Assembly (NCBI RefSeq): GCF_001540865.1
Contig: NC_033623.1
Coordinates: 2,675,067 to 2,739,066 of the forward strand
Source: Ananas comosus
Lineage: Eukaryota > Streptophyta > Magnoliopsida > Poales > Bromeliaceae
Direction: 5' to 3'
Length of the DNA: 64,000 bases
Positions within the stretch are counted from its first letter, which is position 1. Every line of letters starts with the position of its first letter. Below, one piece after another: positions 12,423-26,783 of the stretch. The notes beneath the pieces were generated by a model, which did no database searches, was not told the DNA's origin, and saw only the letters and a list, made by a program, of their open reading frames with translations. A program made the position numbers and the translations under genes.

Positions 12423-13026
12423 GTAGGGGCAAAAAAGTCACTGTGGATAAAGATCCTGTACTCGTGGCGGCTAGTGGTGCCACGTGTCCCATATGGGAAA
12501 GAGGTAAAAAACGGCTGGAGATGGAACATGAGCCACAAAAAGAGGTTTCTAAAACTAAACAAAAGGATAAGAAAAAAAGACTTTTTCACGTATACCCTTT
12601 TGAATATGAGAAATTATAAACTATATAACTTTATGAATTAACTTTACTCAGTAATTGGACCACGTGGCGTTGCAAAAAGTTTAAACTTTGCAAAAATTGA
12701 ATGCGTGGTGCACTACTGTTACGTACACGGCTAAAATATACAATTATACAATATAATTTGATTGTTCAATGCACTTATATTATATAATAATATAAGTAGG
12801 TAAGGGCCCACGCGATGCCGCAGACAGATAATATTTCAGTTATTTTTAAAAATATTTCTTTTAGACACATATAGTTTTATAAATATATAAAAATATATAG
12901 TAATACACAAAATAGAAAATTCACTCTCACAAATTAGATATAATATTTCACACAAACTTTATATGAAGCACGCTCATTTCAGAAATTTTATAATATTAAA
13001 TAAAATTAAAATAATATAAAATATAA
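12180..13026. other. Intergenic DNA with (ATT)n microsatellite
   Basis: A run of about 12 ATT/TTA units lies at 12384-12420. The open frame running through the microsatellite is not a credible gene. Confidence 0.5.
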
Positions 13027-13565
13027 GTGAGGCTACTATGCTTCTGGAAGCACGGAAGCTTTCGTGCTTCCGGGTCGTTTTCAATGTTGCGACTTTCGAA
13101 TCGTCGATCGGCTCCATTAAACTTGATGTAGAGTATTTGAAGTACCTAGAAAATAAATTATGCGATTTTTCGATATTATTTGCCTAGTGAACGAAGGGGC
13201 TCAAAATTAACAGCTGAAAATAAAAATCTTACAAAACGTGATAATATGACATTAAAATTTTAGATCAAAGATATTGATCTTATTTTATATAGTATAAAGA
13301 ATTTTCTATCAAAATTTCACGTGATTTAGATATTTCTACATCGTTAAATTTGCAAACGGCTCACTACGGCCATTAAAATTATTGATTTTGAGCCCCTTCG
13401 ATCACTAGGCAAATGATATCGAAAAATCATAAAATTTATTTTCTAGATACTTCATATACTCTAGATCAAGTTTAACGGAGCCGATCGACGATTCGAAAGT
13501 CGCAACATTGAGAACGACCTAAAAGCACGAAAAGCTCCGTGTTTCCAAAAGTATAGTAGACTCAC
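13027..13565. mobile_element. Complete long-TIR MITE
   Basis: This is the best-preserved family member (539 bp). The ends are GTGAGGCTACTATGCTTCTG and, inverted, GTGAGTCTACTATACTTTTG. The arms stay complementary for about 200 bases, including the 'cgatcggctccattaaacttga' segment. The interior is AT-rich and non-coding. Other copies lie at 1722-6077 (interrupted), 8341-8850, 44384-44918 and 47461-48002. Confidence 0.8.
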
Positions 13566-16057
<2,492 letters not shown>

Positions 16058-16580
16058 GATGCCCCACTTTTCGGGGTGTTATGTATTATAGAACTATTCT
16101 AGCACACTTAATCCTCTTAACATCTCGGTTCTGACCACCTCCAAATATAGTATAACCGGGTTAAGAAATTTACAATTATCAAATGATGTGAGACTCGTAT
16201 CACTAATCTTAACTGATCTTGTGAGGAGCTATGCTTCATCCGCAACAGTTGTCAGTTGGGGAGTTGTGCTTTGCCTACTATATGATCTTGGTTTGGTCAA
16301 GACTTATCTCACACTTCTGACTGGTGGTTGGCTCTTACACCAACTGTAACACCACACTTCTGACTGGTGGTTGGCTCTTATACCAACTGTGACGCCCCAC
16401 TTCGCAGGAAGCCATCTATTCTAAAACTATTCTAGTTCTAGCACGCATAACTTTTTTAACCTCTTGGGTTTAGCCAACACAAAAAATACTATATCCGGGT
16501 TAAAAGAATCACAAGTATCAGACGATGTGAGACTCGTCGTACTGGTCTTAGTCAATCTTGTAGGAAAAGACTTACAATTT
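16058..16580 (-). mobile_element. TRIM family 2 remnant (rearranged)
   Basis: Two LTR-like starts (ATGCCCCACTTTTCGG near 16070 and TGTGACGCCCCACTTCGC near 16388) are each followed by internal sequence 'gatgtgagactcgt...'. Between them, GGTTGGCTCTTAYACCAACT occurs twice as a primer-binding-site-like motif (minus strand), showing a short internal duplication. The order is LTR-internal-LTR-internal with deleted LTR 3' parts. The intact relative is at 58544-59113. It is non-coding and was inserted into by a SINE. Confidence 0.6.
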
Positions 16581-16595
16581 ATCTATTTTATTGTT

Positions 16596-16756
16596 TTTTT
16601 TTTTTCAGGGATAGATAGCACGCTAGCTACCCGCGTCGTTTATTTCATTCAGAAATAAGCTTAGTTGGAAATGTGAATCAACTAAGATTCGAACTTGGGT
16701 CTCGGGTACCATGCAACCACCAAACCCTTTACCACTTGCTCTAGGGACGGTCGGTT
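16596..16756 (-). mobile_element. tRNA-derived SINE, perfect 15 bp TSD
   Basis: This is a second copy of the SINE at 575-738, in reverse. The tail is the T run at its left edge, and the A-box-like CCACTTGCTCTA and B-box-like GATTCGAAC appear in reverse. The duplication ATCTATTTTATTGTT is perfect (16581-16595 and 16757-16771), indicating a recent insertion into the TRIM remnant. Confidence 0.9.
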
Positions 16757-16771
16757 ATCTATTTTATTGTT

Positions 16772-17204
16772 AAAAAGTATATCTCCATAGCAAAGCACGG
16801 CCATTTCATGACTAAGTTCTATTTAAAATCCAAATTTATACATATTTTCTACATATTCTGACTTGTTTCTGCATATTTGGATGCGAAACTCAAACTAGTA
16901 GTTTTGTTTCTCCGTATCTTGATCCCAAACTTAGACCAATTCGACAAAATCGCCAACAAAGTCTTTGGAGCACGTTTGTTTCTACCTATCTTGATGCATG
17001 CGAAACTTAGATGATCAGTTCCATGAAATTGAGATCACTCATGAAGTTCTCAAAGAGCTCGACCGGATCGATAAGCTTGTGGAAAAATTCTTTTATGGAT
17101 TAAAAACAAAAACAAAAAGCTTGTAGAAAAATTTATACAAATACTTAAGTAGGTTAAAAACAGAAAATTTTCAGATGGTCACACTGTGCATGCATGCTTT
17201 AAAC

Positions 17205-17240
<36 letters not shown>

Positions 17241-17633
17241 GTTTGTGCGCGTAAGCCAAACTTCAACGACGTACCTATATTTTCCGAGATGTTGCTTATC
17301 ATCTGACCAACTTTTAGGAAGAATATGGTTTTAATATTATTTGTAGGTCCGAAGAACACTTTCACTTTAACTTGTGTCTTAATTATTTTTTGTATAAAAA
17401 TATTTAGTTAATTAAATCGAATTGTAAAACTTGATTGCAACAGTTCTAAAAATTCATGCTAAAAATTACAACAACTAAAAATTGCAACAACTAAAGTGTG
17501 GCAGCCTTATAGTTTGAGGACCAAATGTACAATTTATCCTAGAAAATATAGACTAATACTATATATGCGTTCCAAGAGACGTATATTTTATACCCCACCC
17601 ATCCTAAAATGGAGGTAAGTCCACAATCATTTA
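16772..17633. other. Intergenic DNA with (ATT)n microsatellite
   Basis: An ATT/TTA run lies at about 17207-17240. No gene is recognised. Confidence 0.5.
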
Positions 17634-17865
17634 GGGTATGTTTAGTTCATGATTGACATGGAAATGGAAAAAGAAATTAAATTGCATTGCAATGGAAAAT
17701 AAAATAAAGAATCATTCAAAAATATTTGGATCAATATTATTGGAATGGAAAGTGGAATAAAGGATAAGTAAGTACATATTTAGAGATATATAATTATTTC
17801 AAACTAGGGAGTGACAACAACTCTCCTTAAGTGGGTAAAATTTAGAAGAAATGGGATCTACCAAT

Positions 17866-17889
17866 NNNNNNNNNNNNNNNNNNNNNNNN
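17866..17889. other. Assembly gap (24 N)
   Basis: A run of 24 N lies between MITE sequence on the left and a Gypsy LTR fragment on the right. The true distance is unknown. Confidence 0.95.
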
Positions 17890-18048
17890 CTAGCTACGCA
17901 ACTCCCTTGCCGCGATCCCGTGCCTCCGCCGGTGCCAAAGGCTCTGAAATAAAAACCATAAAACAGAGGGCGTGAGAACTATTAAACAATAGTTCCCAGT
18001 AGGCAATTACTGACTTCAGTGAAATACGCCACTAGACCCAAAAGCTAC
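17890..18048 (-). repeat. Gypsy LTR fragment
   Basis: It is colinear with 3872-4030 inside the 2.4 kb Gypsy LTR, sharing 'cttgccGggatcccgtgcct', 'gtgagaactattaaa' and 'aattactgacttcagtgaaa'. It stops at an A9G20 run and starts at the N gap, so it may be a misjoined contig end. Confidence 0.7.
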
Positions 18049-18077
18049 AAAAAAAAAGGGGGGGGGGGGGGGGGGGG
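18049..18077. repeat. A9-G20 homopolymer junction
   Basis: Nine A are followed by twenty G, directly between a Gypsy LTR fragment and the 3' end of a Copia coding region. The open frame that runs through it (a P-run then F-run on the minus strand) is artificial. Confidence 0.9.
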
Positions 18078-21020
18078 ACCACAGTCCTAGTTTGTGACAG
18101 AAAGCATGAAACATATCTTTGGGTAAAGGCTTCGTACATATATCAGCCAATTGTTGCTTAGAGGAAACGAACCGAGTTATGAGTGATCCAAGAGCCACAA
18201 GTCGAGCTTTTAAACGATCCAAAACTCCGCCAGGTCGAATCTTGGTTTTAAAAACCCATCGACAACCTACCACATTCATATCAGTTGTGCGAGGAACGAG
18301 TTCCCAAGTGTTGTTAGCAGCTAAGGCATCCATTTCTTCTATCATAGCAAGCTTCCATCCTTCATGTTTCAGGGCACTTTTAATAGTTTTGGGTTCTACA
18401 GGGATAGCGGAAGTGATGGTTAAATGAGCATATTTAGGATTTGGTTTAAAAACTCCGGCTTTACTTCTAGTTACCATGCTATGAGATGGTGATACTTGAC
18501 TTTCTTGTGGAAGTGGGTCCGTGTATGTAGGCATAGTAAATGTGCCTTGATCAGATGGTGCAGTCATTTCATAATCAAAATGAATCTCTTGGGCAGTAGA
18601 ATGCATTTGATCATGAGTAAAGGAAGCAGTAGAAACATCATCATGTGATTGTATTGGGGACTCATTAAAGAGCCTTGCTCTATCTGAGTCATTTGAGGAA
18701 GGTTGATTCATTGTATTTTCTATTTCACAAGGATGCTCCCATTCATGAAAAATAGACGGCTCATCTTGCACTGCTATTGTATTAGGGACGTCGGTTGTTA
18801 AAGTGAATGGAAAAAAATTTTCATCGAAAATAACATGACGAGAGATATAAACTCTTCCTGTTGGCCGATACAAACATCGATATCCTTTATGTTTCTCACT
18901 ATATCCCAGAAAAATGCATGGCAATGATCTATTATCAAATTTATTTGTAGCATAATGTCTAAGATATGGATAACAACGAGATCCAAAGGTTCTGAGAATA
19001 GTATAAATGGGTTGTTTATTGAATAAAACAGTATAAGGACAATTCATACCCAATGCCGGAGATGGTAGTCGATTAATTAAGAAATTTGCTGTTGCAAAAG
19101 CATCAACCCAAAATTGTTTCGGCGCATTAGCTTGATTTAGCATAGCTAATCCGAGTTCCACCACATGCCTGTGTTTGCGTTCGGCAGCACCATTCTGTTC
19201 CGGCGTTCCTGGACAAGATAACTGATGTACAATACCTCTATCAAGTAAATGATCAAGAAATTCCTTTTCATAAATTCTCCACCACCATCTGATTGAAATA
19301 TTTTTATTGTTTTATCAAGCTGCTTCTCAACCATTTTTTGAAAAGCAACGAAACAACTAAAGAAATCCAGCTTTCTCTTAAGAGGATAAAACCAACAGTA
19401 GCGAGAAAAATCATCAATAAACACAGCATAATATCTAAAACCTTGCACTGAAGAAACTGGAGCCGGTCCCCATAAATCACAATGTATTTTATTTAATGCC
19501 TGAGTCAATCGATTATTTGAAGGATAAAAAGGAAGTCTTGAACTTTTGCTTATTTGACAACTCGTACATAAACTACTAGATTTTTTATTGACCGAAATTA
19601 AATTGTTTGAAACAAGATACCGCAGCACCTTCGCTTGTGGATGACCGAGTCGTCTATGCCATACATCCTCATCAGCTATTCGAAAACGTCTTGAAAAGAA
19701 GGCTTGAACTTTCGGCTTATTAAAGACATAAAGACCTCCATGCTTACTTCCCGATGCTAGGACCTGCTTTGTCTTCAAGTCCTTAATTTCAAAACCATCA
19801 TTACGAAACTCAGATTGGCACGGATAATCATTAGTAAGCTGTGAAACTGATAATAAATTTTGTTGTATATTTGGGACTAATAGCACCTCTCTTAATGGTA
19901 TACTAGATTTTCCATTAGTAATTCTAGTTTCACCAATATGAGAAATATTCAATTTATCCCCATTTGCAACTATAACTGAATCAGATCCTTTATATGGCTT
20001 CAGATTAACAAGTTTACCTGCATCCTTTGTCATGTGCGCTGTTGCTCCCGTATTTGGAAACCATTCCTCATCTTGAGCGCTTTCAAGTTGCATTGCCGCT
20101 AAGGCTTGTGGAATATCCTCTGCTTGATAGCTGTTATCAAATCTATGCCAACACTTGAGTGCATTATGCCCTCTTTTTTTACAAATTTGGCATGTAGGTA
20201 CGTATGCTTCAGTTTTATTTTGTTGCGGCCGTGTAGCATGTTGGCTTGATGTGTCGTTACCTTCACGATGAGGTTGAGATCCTGGCCTTGATTGATGAAA
20301 ACCTTTTCCTTTTGATGTGAAAAATTGACCTGCATTTTTTTTGTTTGTATTTTTGTTGCCACCTCCATATCTTTGGCTTATGAAGGCCATAGAGTGGTTT
20401 GTTGGGTTACTTTCGTGTCCTTTATTTCTTAATTCATGACTTTGAAGCAAAGGAATTAAGTCAAAGTAAGATGGTACTGGTGGTTTTAACATAGCCGTGG
20501 CAAAAGATTCATACTGTGGTCCAAGTCCACTTAAGAGCCAAAAAACCTTGCTTTGATCAGAGACAGGTTTGCCAATAGCATTTAATTGATCACAAATCGA
20601 CTTAAACTCTCGTAAATATTCAGATAAGGAAGACGTACCCTTCTTCATATATTGAAGTTTTGAGACTAATTCAAATTCACGAGCCTGCGAATTTTGAGAA
20701 AATGCATCTGCAAGAGCTTGCCATACATTTGCTGAAGTCTTCACACCCACGACAAGTCCCAGGACTTCTTCGGAGAGAGTTCTGGTGATCCAAGCTTTCA
20801 CTAGACGATCTGTGCGCGTCCATGCTGTGAAATTTGGATTTTGAATTTGGCTACTTTCGTCGGATGAAGGTACTTCGTGATGTGGTGGCTTTGATTTTCC
20901 AGTGATGAAACCAAGTAAATCTTGACTCTCGATCAATGATAATACTTGTGTTTCCCACAGTAAATAATTGGTTGTAGTTTATTTGAGAGAAACGAAATTA
21001 GCAACATTGAGGTTGCATGG
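18078..21020 (-). pseudogene. Ty1/Copia gag-pol, internally deleted and frameshifted
   Basis: Reading leftward from about 21020: a Gag of the UBN2/Copia type with motif TNYLLWETQVLSLIESQD; zinc knuckle CQICKKRGHNALKC; protease region WFPNTGATAHMT, where the usual catalytic D is N; pre-integrase HRRLGHPQ...CTSCQ; integrase core CDLWGP...FIDDFSRY...FQSDGGGEF. A frameshift near 19270 moves the end of integrase (EQNGAAERKH) to another frame. The next open frame (19164 to about 18090) carries the integrase C-terminal region, then the start of reverse transcriptase (WVFKTKIRPGG, KARLVA). It then jumps directly to the end of RNase H (RFVSSKQQLADICTKPLPKD). Almost all of the polymerase is deleted in frame near 18190. 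It is inactive. Confidence 0.9.
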
Positions 21021-21078
21021 ATATGGATATTTGGAGGTTGAAGTCATTATGTTTGAGAAGGTGATATTCTCTTGGAAA

Positions 21079-21091
21079 GGCTCTGATACCA
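21079..21091 (-). other. Copia primer binding site
   Basis: GGCTCTGATACCA on the plus strand is the reverse of TGGTATCAGAGCC, complementary to initiator-Met tRNA. It sits upstream of gag and fixes the 5' LTR to the right. Confidence 0.85.
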
Positions 21092-21390
21092 TAAAGAAGA
21101 TTTAAAATGGGTGAATTCCTCTCAACAACAGTGAGGGATCAAACTTTATTAATATATAGAGATTTATACATGAATGAATAGGAAATATACAATCATGAAA
21201 TCCTTCAAATTAGGCTCCTTTCCTTCTTTGTATTTGGCAATTTATTCTGTTGCTTCTTTTGTGATGAATCCATATCATTGGATATTAAATTTGAAACATT
21301 GCCTTTTATATAGGGTTCCGAGAAGCGCTTTAATTAAGGGAGAGGAGAGTGATGAAGGAAGAGGAGGCGAGGGTGGGTGTTTGTGAGAAA
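21092..21390 (-). repeat. Probable 5' LTR of the Copia element
   Basis: This is the sequence between the primer binding site and the resumed MITE arm. It has a TATA-like 'cttttatataggg' (about 21303-21315) in plus orientation. No second LTR copy remains on the left because of the gap and LTR scrap, so neither edge can be confirmed by pairing, and the usual TG...CA ends are not obvious. Confidence 0.4.
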
Positions 21391-21708
21391 AGGCAATTAG
21401 AGTGGTTTACTTTGGAATCGATCAATTCTAAAATCAAAGTCGGATTGGGCCATAAATGGATTTAGCTATTTCCATTCCAAAGTGGAATAGGAATCAAAAT
21501 TTCATTCCTATAAAACAAACAACAATTATCGGCATCAATGAATCTTATTTTGATTTCATACCCTAAAGTAGATGAACCAAATAAGCCCTTAATGTGACCC
21601 TATTCTAAAATGGATAAAGTGTAAGATATATACCACTTTTCGGGTGTATATATGACATTTAACCAAAATATAAGGGCGGAATTTTCCTACTCATCGATTC
21701 AATAGAAT

Positions 21709-22139
21709 TGGGGATGTCGACGGGTTGGATTCAGGAAGGGTTTTTCAAAATTCAAATTCAATTCCGAATTTGAATCTGACAGGTTTTAAACATCCGTATC
21801 CAAAACCATACCTAACCAAAAGCCCAAATCCCGATCCCGAAAAAATCATTTTTTACTATATTTTAAAATATATTATATTAAAACCTAAATATTAAAATAT
21901 AATTCAAATATAATATCAAACATTTAGATATTATATTATATAACATAAAATATGTTCAGATCAAATTCGGTTACGGTCGTGTATAAGCAAAATTCATACC
22001 AAGATATCAAGTTTGTCGGATTTTTATTTTTATATCTATATATAAAATCATATCCATTTAACAAACGATAAACCTACCTCGTTTGAATTCGGATTTGGAT
22101 AAAATTTCGAATATTCATACGTACCCATAGATATCCCTA
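21709..22139. mobile_element. hAT-like element, degenerate copy
   Basis: It is colinear with 6964-7433 ('ggggatgtcgacgggttggattc' start, 'acccatagatatcccta' end), with the same interior order. The 8 bp flanks match imperfectly (5 of 8), so it is an older insertion. Confidence 0.65.
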
Positions 22140-22678
22140 TAAAATATTGTTTGGTAATTTATTTTCTGTAATGCAATTTTTTTTTAAAATTATGAGTGTG
22201 ATGGAAGGTACAATACCAAACACTTCTTTTTTTAAGAGATAAAAAAAAAAAAGAAGATAATTATTACTTAGCCATCATGATGTGAACAGTACATAGTTTG
22301 TCAAAATGACATATAAATGTTGTGTAAAATGAGAAAGAAGTTTTCACTAGTTAATTTGGCACATGGACGGCTGTGTAATAAAATATTATTAATCCATTAG
22401 TTTGGTAATGAAAAACTAACACAATTTTGATGATGTCAATGTACATCTACAAAGTTGGCTAATTATCTATTATATTGATCTTAGTCCAAACTCCAAAATG
22501 GCTAATTAAACAACATAATAAAAAAGCGTTCGTAGAATGAACCATTAAAGCTAATTTGACCCGCAAGGCTAATTCTATTAAGATTAGAAATTAAATCAAC
22601 AAAAATGCGCACGATCGATGGGTATGGTGATGTAGAGTTATGAGGTGAGAGATAGAGCACGTATCTAGGACTTTTGTG
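22140..22678. other. AT-rich intergenic DNA
   Basis: No gene or clear element is seen. Confidence 0.45.
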
Positions 22679-22815
22679 TAGTGATGTCAATGGGCCGGAT
22701 TTTATGGAGAACTTCTAAAAACTCGAATTCAAATCTGACTATAAACCTAAAACTCGAATTCAAATCCGACGAATTTTAAAAACATATATTCAAATCCAAA
22801 TCCGACCAAAAATTC
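22679..22815. mobile_element. hAT-like element, truncated copy
   Basis: It matches the left 130 bases of 6964-7433 (TAGTGATGTCAATGGGCCGG, then 'cgaattcaaatccgac' motifs). The right end is missing. Confidence 0.55.
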
Positions 22816-23552
22816 AAAGAGAAATGATTCTATACTTTATTTTATAAAAAGTAAATCTTAACCGTTGATCAATAAAGAGTAAAAGTGTCATTTTATATGT
22901 AGCAGGTTAAAAGGTCACTTCATGTCTAGGGTATTTTTGTAATTAAATATCACAAAATTTAAATAAAGTTTTGATTGATATCCCAAATTTTGATATTAAT
23001 TTTGCACTAATTTAAACATTAATTTAAGAAATTGATTGATATCCCAAATTTAGGTATTAATTTTGCACTAATTTAGACATTAATTTTAGAAATTTTAGAA
23101 TTCTTATAATTTAGGCATTAATTTAAATTTTAGGAATTTTAGAAATTATACGATTTCTAAATATGTTGAATTTAAATATTAAAATATTTAAATTTAAAAA
23201 ATCAAATTTAAATTAGAGGAATTTTGTATTGCTATTTTTTAAAAAATTAATGTTGGTAAATTTTTAAATTCAACATATTTAATATGTTTAAAATTTTTTT
23301 GATTTCTCTGGTTTAGACATTAATTTTGTATCACTAATTTTTTTTAAAAAAAATGAATGTAGGTAAATATTTAATTTCAACATAGTTCATATGTTTAAAA
23401 AATTTTAGGATTTTTCTAATTTAGACATTAATTTTGTATTACTATTTATACTTTTTAATATTGATAAATATTTAAATTCAGCATATTTAATATGTTGAGA
23501 CAATTGCTTACATATCTTTTAAAAGTTTTCGACTTTCTGATTTAACTCTCTT
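22816..23552. other. AT-rich DNA with degenerate local repeats
   Basis: A loose tandem motif, 'attaattttgcactaatttaaacattaattt', recurs several times (about 22990-23480), with related lines again at 24050-24290. It is non-coding. Confidence 0.5.
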
Positions 23553-24014
23553 AGAAAGTTAATATTAAAAATATCTTTTTAACATTTCAAGTTATTTCAA
23601 ATATAATTTAAAGTTAAATTCTGTTAGTAAACTATTAGCAACAATCGTTATCTCTGTGAAATTATTATTTTACTCTTTCAAATATATCCTTCTACTATCA
23701 CCTAATTTTCTATTTGCCCATGATATAGGGGCAAAAGAAGCATTTTAATTTTGTTGTCTTTTCGAATATACCCTTCTACCTTCACTAGTTTTTCTTATTT
23801 ACCCTGAAGTTAAGGGTAAAAAAGATATTTTGATTTTTTAAACTCAGGTGAAAATTTAACCCGGGTTTTATCTAAGATAACTTAACAAGTACTAACAGCG
23901 GAGATATTTTTGAATAACGGAGAGCTATACAAGGGATGTATTTGAAACAAAAGAAAAAAGAATAAATTGGATATTTCAGAAGTTTTCATGGGTATATTAG
24001 ATATTATTCCTAAT
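23553..24014. repeat. Dispersed repeat, copy 1
   Basis: It is colinear in direct orientation with 40757-41224. Shared blocks include 'caatcgttatctctgtgaaattattatttt'-type sequence, 'taacagcggagatatttttgaata' and 'ttttcatgggtatattagata'. The copy at 40703-41224 shows inverted ends, so this is probably a MITE family. It is non-coding. Confidence 0.55.
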
Positions 24015-24680
24015 ATGTTTAAGAAACTTTTGAAATTCTTTAGTTTAGACATTAATTTTGTATCACAAATTAAAAAAATTTGAATGTGGGTAAACATTTA
24101 AATTCAATATATTTAATATGGTTAAAAAAATTTTAGACTTTTTTTAATTTAGACATTGATTTTGTAGCACTATTTTTAAAAAAATGAATATGAGTTAGGC
24201 TTGTTCAAATGAATTAATATAATATGGTTAAAAAAATTTTAGACTTTTTTTAATTTAGACATTGATATGGTATCACTATTTAAAAAAAAAATGAATATGA
24301 GTTAGGCTTGTTCAAATGAATTAATATAACAATAAATTATAGTATAACTAGGGTAAAAGTGGTTAGGATAAATTCCATCAAATTCAACACCAAATTCAAT
24401 AGAATGTGAATATAGATATCAAAATTGAGTATTCGACACATATTTGCATTCAAATTTGCATCTGAAAAACTAAAAAATATATATATATGTGCGAATATAG
24501 TTTTTCAAGAAATTCAACCGTATTTGACCGTTTTCATTCTTAGGAGATAAAAGACCGTTTTCATTCTTAGGAGATAAAAGAAATGTTAATGTACACAATT
24601 CGAGAGACAAAATTATTTTAAGTTATATTCTTCGCTTATTTTATTATGAGTTTTATGTTAAATTACATTTACGTTTCCTA
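24015..24680. other. AT-rich DNA with short direct duplications
   Basis: A 27 bp duplication ('gaccgttttcattcttagga...') lies at about 24527-24580. A block around 'agttaggcttgttcaaatga' is duplicated at about 24180-24330. Part of the next array's unit is present at about 24410-24530. Confidence 0.5.
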
Positions 24681-25430
24681 AATAATAAATTTTATTAAGT
24701 AAAATATAGTTGTACAAAATCTGAACACAAAAATATTAAATTTTATTCAATACTTAATAAACTATTGAATATAACTTCGACTGAAATCTGAATCCGAATT
24801 TGAATCCGTTTTATGTGGATATAGTAACAAAAATTTATTGTTAGACACATATTTAAATTCGCATTAAAAAAATATATGAATATAGTTCTGTTAAAAATCC
24901 GACCGTATTTAACCGTTTTAAGCCCTAAATAATGAATTTTATTAAATAAAATATAGCTATACAAAATCTGAACACAAAAATATTAAATTTTATTCCATAT
25001 TTAATAAACTATGGAATATAAATTTGATTCAAATCTGAATCTGAATGCGAATCTGTTTTATGTGGATGCAGTAACCAAAATTTATTGTTCGACACATATT
25101 TAAATTCATTTTTTTTTTAAAAATACGAATATGGTTTTGTCAAAAATGCGACCGTATTTAACAGTTTTAAGTCCTAAATAACGAATTTAAGTAAAATATA
25201 GTTATACAAAATTGAGAACGAAAATATTAAATTTTATTCAATATATTTAATAAACTATTGAATATAAATTCGGCTCAAATCTGAATCTGAAATTGAATCC
25301 ATTTTATGCGAATACAGTAATAAAGTTTTATTGTTCAACACATATTTAAATATGTATTTTTTAAAAAATATGAATATAGTTTTGTTAAAAATCTTATCGT
25401 ATTTAACAGTTTTAAGCCCTAAAGCCTAGG
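24681..25430. repeat. Tandem array, about 248 bp period, 3 units
   Basis: Units begin near 24681, 24927 and 25176, each with 'gaattttattaaataaaatatag', then 'ctgaatccgaatttgaatcc'-like motifs, then 'cgaccgtatttaac(c/a)gtttt'. The units are diverged by substitutions and small indels. No open frame persists across the units. Confidence 0.75.
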
Positions 25431-25442
25431 ATTTCTAGTAAG

Positions 25443-25774
25443 AATTAAAGTGTCCCCGTATCTACCGTATCGTATCATGCCAGCAAGATTTCGATACGAT
25501 ACAGTTCCTGTATTGATGGCACAACTCAAAACCCTCTATTTTTTAAATTAGTAAATAATTTTTTCAGTAAAGTTCAAAAAATTTGATAAAAATAAATAAT
25601 AAATAATTGATATATTTTGTGCTTGAAGAAAATAAATAATTCATATCATTACGTATCGGCACGTATATATTTTTTATGATTGACATTTATCGATATGATT
25701 TGACCTTGCGTATCATATCATGTTGGTAAATTTTTAATATAATCTCGTGTCACGTGTTACGACACTTAAATTCT
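25443..25774. mobile_element. MULE-like MITE, degenerate copy
   Basis: It has inverted ends GAATTAAAGTGTC and, read inverted, GAATTTAAGTGTCG. It is colinear with the reverse complement of 63588-63930 ('tcatgccagcaagat', 'atggcacaactcaaaaccct', 'cagtaaagttcaaa'). The flanking duplication is unclear. Confidence 0.6.
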
Positions 25775-26783
25775 TACTTTCTAAGAAGTTGAGGGTATTG
25801 CAGTGTTTTAATACTAAAGAATTAGTCAAGTCAAAAACAGAACTTTCCAAGTTTGAAGGTTACAAGCTGCAGAGGTGTCTCCTTTTGAACCCATACGTGC
25901 CACGTGGCCGAATGGCATATGAGGCTTTATTGTGTCCTCTTTGAATTCTCAATGATGAATGTTTGAAAAATCAGATTCAACAGTAGTTCAAAAATATTAC
26001 TTGAATTAAGAATTATTTATTAAATTACTAACATCAATGTTACATCATAAATATTTATTTATTTTTTTTATTTTGATGTATAAATGATTATATATATATA
26101 TATATATATATATATANTTAGTACCACGATTAATTAATTATAAAATATTAATTTTTAGGCTAAATTAAGTAGATATAAATTTTCAAGTTTTACTTTTGAT
26201 AAGACTGATCTATAGTAATAGTACATAAAATAAACTAAGCTAATTTTAAGCTGTTGAATTTTAATATAATTTGATAAAAAAATTCGACCGAACCACCAGT
26301 TCGAATGGATCAAAATAGCTTTTTAACTTATCTGGTTCAAAGGATTGAACCAAATCGCTCTATAAGTTGGATCGTGCTCAGACCGATTGAACCGGTCAGT
26401 TGGACCCGATTTTTCAATGATTGAGAGAAAACTTGGAGGAGCTTTCATTTTTTCAGATTGCAACGTGGTAGATGGAACCTTCCTAAAATTTGTGACCGAT
26501 TTGGTCCGAGGTTGATGTTATATCTAAAATTCACTTTTTTGTGTTTGGTTGGTCGGAAAAACATGGAAAAAAAAAATTTGATCATAAAAATCTTTATTTC
26601 AGTTTTTTGTCTGCTTAATTTCAAGAAAAAATAATCTTTAAAAAAATTATTTTTTAAATTTTATGACAAATTAATATTTTTGTTTCCCAAATTTTTTTTA
26701 GGAAAGCAAAAATATTAGTTTTGTATAAAATTTGAAAAAGAATTTTATTGAGAAAATTGAAAAAATATTGAATAAAATGTTGA
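25775..26783. other. Intergenic DNA
   Basis: No gene is supported. A (TA)n run with a single N (26117) suggests a contig join in a microsatellite. Confidence 0.5.

Larger units (their letters stand above)
17634..21588. mobile_element. PIF/Harbinger-like (Tourist) MITE interrupted by retroelements
   Basis: The outer ends are GGGTATGTTTAGTTCATGA and, inverted, GGGCTTATTTGGTTCATC, each next to TTA (17631-17633 and 21589-21591), the target duplication of Harbinger elements. The middle is replaced by a gap, a Gypsy LTR scrap and a Copia element (17866 to about 21390). The short MITE is therefore the older host of the nested insertions. Confidence 0.6.
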
